A DNA stretch of 64,000 nt, from the NCBI GenBank assembly GCA_025331565.1, contig JAFREQ010000038.1:1612001-1676000 (forward strand), written 5' to 3'. Positions within the stretch are counted from its first letter, which is position 1, and every line of letters starts with the position of its first letter. The notes below the pieces were generated by a model that worked only from the letters and a program-made list of their open reading frames with translations, was not told where the DNA came from and searched no databases. Position numbers and translations under genes: made by a program. Shown in pieces: positions 60,701-64,000 of the stretch. Origin of the DNA: Holacanthus passer (lineage: Eukaryota > Chordata > Actinopteri > Pomacanthidae).

Positions 60701-62479
60701 GTTATAAATATACATAGTGTAAAGATATTCAGTCTGGCGGACAAAGCTGATGAAGTCAAATTCACTCCATTCTGAGATATAAATACTCTTAGGTTCAAAA
60801 GTTGTCATGTAAAAGAAAACAAATGCTCTGAATTTAAATCTTATTAAATATGAAATCTTACTATGACAGCTGTGTCATTTTCTGTTGTCAGAAACTTGGT
60901 TATGGTGTTCTCGCCGTCTGACAGGAGCCCGGGTCAGCTCGGGTTGATCCTGTAGCCCAGGGGCCTGGATGCCAATGCGAATACGCTACCTGCTTCACCC
61001 CTGGGCCGTGCCGGCTTGACAGGCCTGGTGTGAAAACAACATATTCCCCCCATCCTGCCCACAGCTAGATGGATCCATCAGCCTCAACCAGAGTTTGCTC
61101 TTGGCAGCAGCAGTGACAGGCGCTTCATACTTCATCACTGTCTGTCAGAGCGGCTTTGATGGATGAAGAGCCGAATTGCTGTGATTAAATGAACTGTTAA
61201 ATCATTAGGAGTGAGCCGTATGCGAACAAGTTGATGAGGGCCAGTGGAGGCAGATGCACATGAAAATGAGAAAACATGACACAAGAAGCAACTTTTGAAA
61301 TATCAGGGATAATAAAAAGGAAGCGGAAACAAATATGACTAATAAGAACTGACGTGTGACACAAAAAAGGACATTCGATCTCACACGTTCACACCAGTTC
61401 TCTCCTTCTCATCTCCTTATTTCTTCAAACCATTTTATCCCCACTTTTTCCCCCCGTTGACAGCGAGAAAGTACAGGAAGCAGATCCTCTCAAATTAAAC
61501 TCCACATTCTCCTCCCTCGCCATTTGCTCCCCAGGAATTCTCTGCCTCGTTCCAATCATAACTATAGGAAAGAGAGTTTCGAGGTGGGGGGGTGGGATGT
61601 GTCAGCACCGTGTTTGTACAGTGCATAGCTGGAGCTGCTGATGGGAGGTGAAGCAACCGGCAGCCACGGTTGAAAACAGATATGAAGAAGTGGTAATCAG
61701 AATAGCAGGTCTCCTGATTGCAACATTTCTCTTTATGTGTGACAGTAAACCAGTCGATGTTTTTAAATGACTAAACATGAGATGTGGTCCCGCTAGACAC
61801 GTTGTTTGGCTGGAGAGCAGTTATGGTACAGGGAGGACAAACTGAGGATCTAAGCCGTTTGTGTTCCCTGTTTGACTCTGGTCCAGCTCAGGGTTATCCA
61901 TCTCTTTGCTTTGGCTGGATGACGGGTCAGTGGGGGTCTAATGTCTCGGCCAGATGTGTCTGTAGATCCTCGTGTTCACCTTTACCTTTACCCTCATTTT
62001 ACGCAATATTTTTTTTCTGTTTTTCTTTGTCAGTTTAGTTGCTTTCAGCTGCGTTCACTGACACTTTATTGGCTTAACTGTGTTTCACAAGCCATATTGC
62101 TGAGTGGTATAAAATCTGCACAAAGCCTGCGGGATGGAATGTAAATATAAATCATAAGATATCATGTCTTGACACATTTTCATATTAACAGACATCATTT
62201 TGACCCAAGTGACTGATACACCACAATAGTTCCTATCTATATGAGAAAAACATCAAACTCGTATTATATTAATCTAATGGAGTTTTCAGTTTCTGTTGCA
62301 TTACTGAGGGCCAGCAAACATAATGCAACAAACAATTTGGATGCTTGACAACACATGCCAAAATGTTCTGTTGTTCAGACACCTCAATCATTCTCTACTA
62401 TTGATACTATTGTTATCATCAGTGCATGAAATTCTCATCGCCATTGTGCTGTATGCCAATTATTTTCTCCAATTATCAA
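60701..62479. other. Intergenic sequence without recognised genes
   Basis: Contains a complex GC-rich patch at 60905-61070 (GTCTGACAGGAGCCCGGGTC, CCCAGGGGCCTGGATGCCAA), another candidate conserved element. No exon is recognised. Confidence 0.45.
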
Positions 62480-62770
62480 CTAATTATCTAACTTATAAAG
62501 TGTCTTAGAAAATAGTAAAAAAAAATGACCATGACAATTACCCAAAATTCTATCTGACATACAGTATTGAAGTAGCTTGTTTTTTTTCTAACAGTCCGAA
62601 GCTCAAAGATATTTAGTTTAATATCATGGAAAACTTAGACAAACTGATAACATTAAAATTTGAGGTCTGAGAATTGAGGTGAGGAAGTTTTGGAATTTGT
62701 TATTAAAACATCAGATTGATTAATGAGCAATTGATTATCAGAGACAGATAATTAATAGATTATTATTAGT
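62480..62770 (+). repeat. Dispersed repeat D, copy near right edge
   Basis: CAGTCCGAAGCTCAAAGATA, TTTAGTTTAATATCATGGAA and GATTGATTAATGAGCAATTG follow the order known for this fish repeat and match the copy at 25508-25850. It is followed at about 62790 by TTTTAAACTCTCGAATATCG, possibly a hAT-type end. Confidence 0.5.
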
Positions 62771-64000
62771 AAAGAAACATTGTTATCAGGGTTTTAAACT
62801 CTCGAATATCGATATTGGTATTAGTCTTGAAAATTCACTATTGTTTAGGCTGTAATAAAAGAAGCACTAGAAGCAAAAAAATTGCGCAACATCACCTCCA
62901 CCATTCATCACTTGCTGCTGTTGGTGTGTCAGTGCACACAAGCTAGTGAGTAACTTGCTCATTAGGAAATAAGCAATCAGCGACTTTCCCTAATAATTTA
63001 TATGCCAGACAGCACTTTCATTTGTATTTGTAAATTGGAGGCGAGGGACATATGAAAGAGAGATCCCACAAAATAGAATAATGATCTCCTCCTCCACAGA
63101 CAGCAGGTGAAGACTAAATGTCCTGTCCCCTCACTCCTGCATCGCTTTCTTGTTTCAGTTTTCTGCAAATCACTGTGGAGTCATCGGGTAAATTTTGCCC
63201 TCATTTGCATAAAGTTAAAAAGCTTTAACTTTTGTCCTATCCATTTTTTTTATGTGTCAGTGTCTCACAACAATCTCACAATTTGTTTATGCTCCATAAA
63301 AAATGAACAGGGGCGACCTTTATGTGGCATCACGCTCAGCACGTCTTCACTGTTTCTAAGTGTAGCTCTGTAGTACATGAGAAAACATTGGAATTGTTTG
63401 AAAATGCCATTTCGCAATATGAAGAAAATATTTTCAAAAGCTTTTGGATCCCCACCAAAAACTAGTTGTTCTTTTGCCTGTGGCCCAACTTTCCATCAAA
63501 TGTAATTTAAGTCTGTTTCAAGTCTTTGAAATATCCTGGTAACTCTCTGACAAACAAACAAACAAAGCAAAACATGACCTCAAAAAAGCAAAACTAAAAA
63601 TTTAAACCTACAGTATAATCAACCAGATCCATCAAAGCCAGTAACGGCATCCGTCTTTCTTCTCGTCTAGCCAGGAAGCAGAGGTGGAGGACAGAGAGCA
63701 AAGTGAGGAAGGAGTTGACAGTCGGGTCTTTCTATAGTCAGGAATGAATGAATGATCAGGGGTCGGGAGGTCAAAGCTCAGGAGAGGACAACAGGGTTTA
63801 TCCACACATTTGAACTTGCTAGGGTAAAACCTCAGCCCATATAAGCCGTCCATGAGCCACAAAGCTAAAACAATGCCGCTATAATGAAAAACATACTCTG
63901 GTGTTTTGTGGAGCTGGTTTAGGAACAGAGAGTGAGAATTTTAATTGGCCTTTTAGAAGAAACAGCATGCTTTTATAAGTGCTGGCTGCTTTGTCCTTGT
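62771..64000. other. Right edge, no gene recognised
   Basis: AT-rich with no credible exon. The frames at 63107-63373 and 63632-63862 show no domain. Confidence 0.5.

Noticed and set aside
1..64000. CRISPR arrays, phage or bacterial defence genes, IS elements, riboswitches
   Set aside because: None expected or seen; the split genes, microsatellites and fish repeats show a vertebrate nuclear origin.
38786..64000. zbtb38 or rasa2 coding exons expected from mammalian synteny
   Set aside because: ZBTB38 has a very large single coding exon that would give a long open frame; none is present in the window.

Overview
The window is vertebrate nuclear DNA, almost certainly from a ray-finned fish, probably a percomorph. 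Two genes are recognisable from exon translations with good GT/AG splice sites. Both are most similar to vertebrate orthologues. The dispersed repeats are of kinds common in spiny-rayed fish, namely GCTAAC-rich elements, hAT-type and TIR MITEs, and LINE-like 3' tails. CA/GT microsatellites are abundant. There is no bacterial or phage character, no operon and no CRISPR.

Layout. (1) Positions 1-4250 hold the 5' part of slc25a36 (mitochondrial pyrimidine nucleotide carrier) on the minus strand: coding exons 1 and 2, a GC-rich 5' region, and the rest of the gene off the left edge. (2) Positions 4250-16380 are intergenic. They contain a degenerate tRNA-Lys-like gene, several repeats, a cluster of CArG boxes and a LINE-like tail directly before the next promoter. 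(3) Positions 16390-38780 hold a complete pxylp1 (2-phosphoxylose phosphatase 1, formerly acpl2) on the plus strand. It has one non-coding first exon and five coding exons that join in frame to 521 codons; both catalytic motifs are intact. Its introns carry an LTR-like insertion, hAT remnants (one with a BED-finger relic and a target-site duplication) and a candidate alternative signal-peptide first exon. (4) Positions 38780-64000 are about 25 kb with no recognisable protein-coding gene. They hold a CRE-containing GC-rich patch, a decayed hAT transposase, complete small TIR elements, a long polypyrimidine tract, microsatellites and several unique GC/CpG-richer patches that are candidate conserved non-coding elements.

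Context. In mammals SLC25A36, SPSB4, PXYLP1 and ZBTB38 are neighbours (human 3q23), so the pair found here is conserved synteny. No spsb4 or zbtb38 coding exon is visible; the long downstream gene-free stretch may be regulatory territory of a gene beyond the right edge. The two genes are transcribed divergently from promoters about 12 kb apart. They are functionally unrelated: one is a mitochondrial nucleotide carrier and the other a Golgi enzyme of proteoglycan linker synthesis. I found no clear new multi-gene system. The most novel testable items are the phase-compatible alternative first exon of pxylp1, the upstream ORFs in its leader, and the intact or datable transposon insertions.
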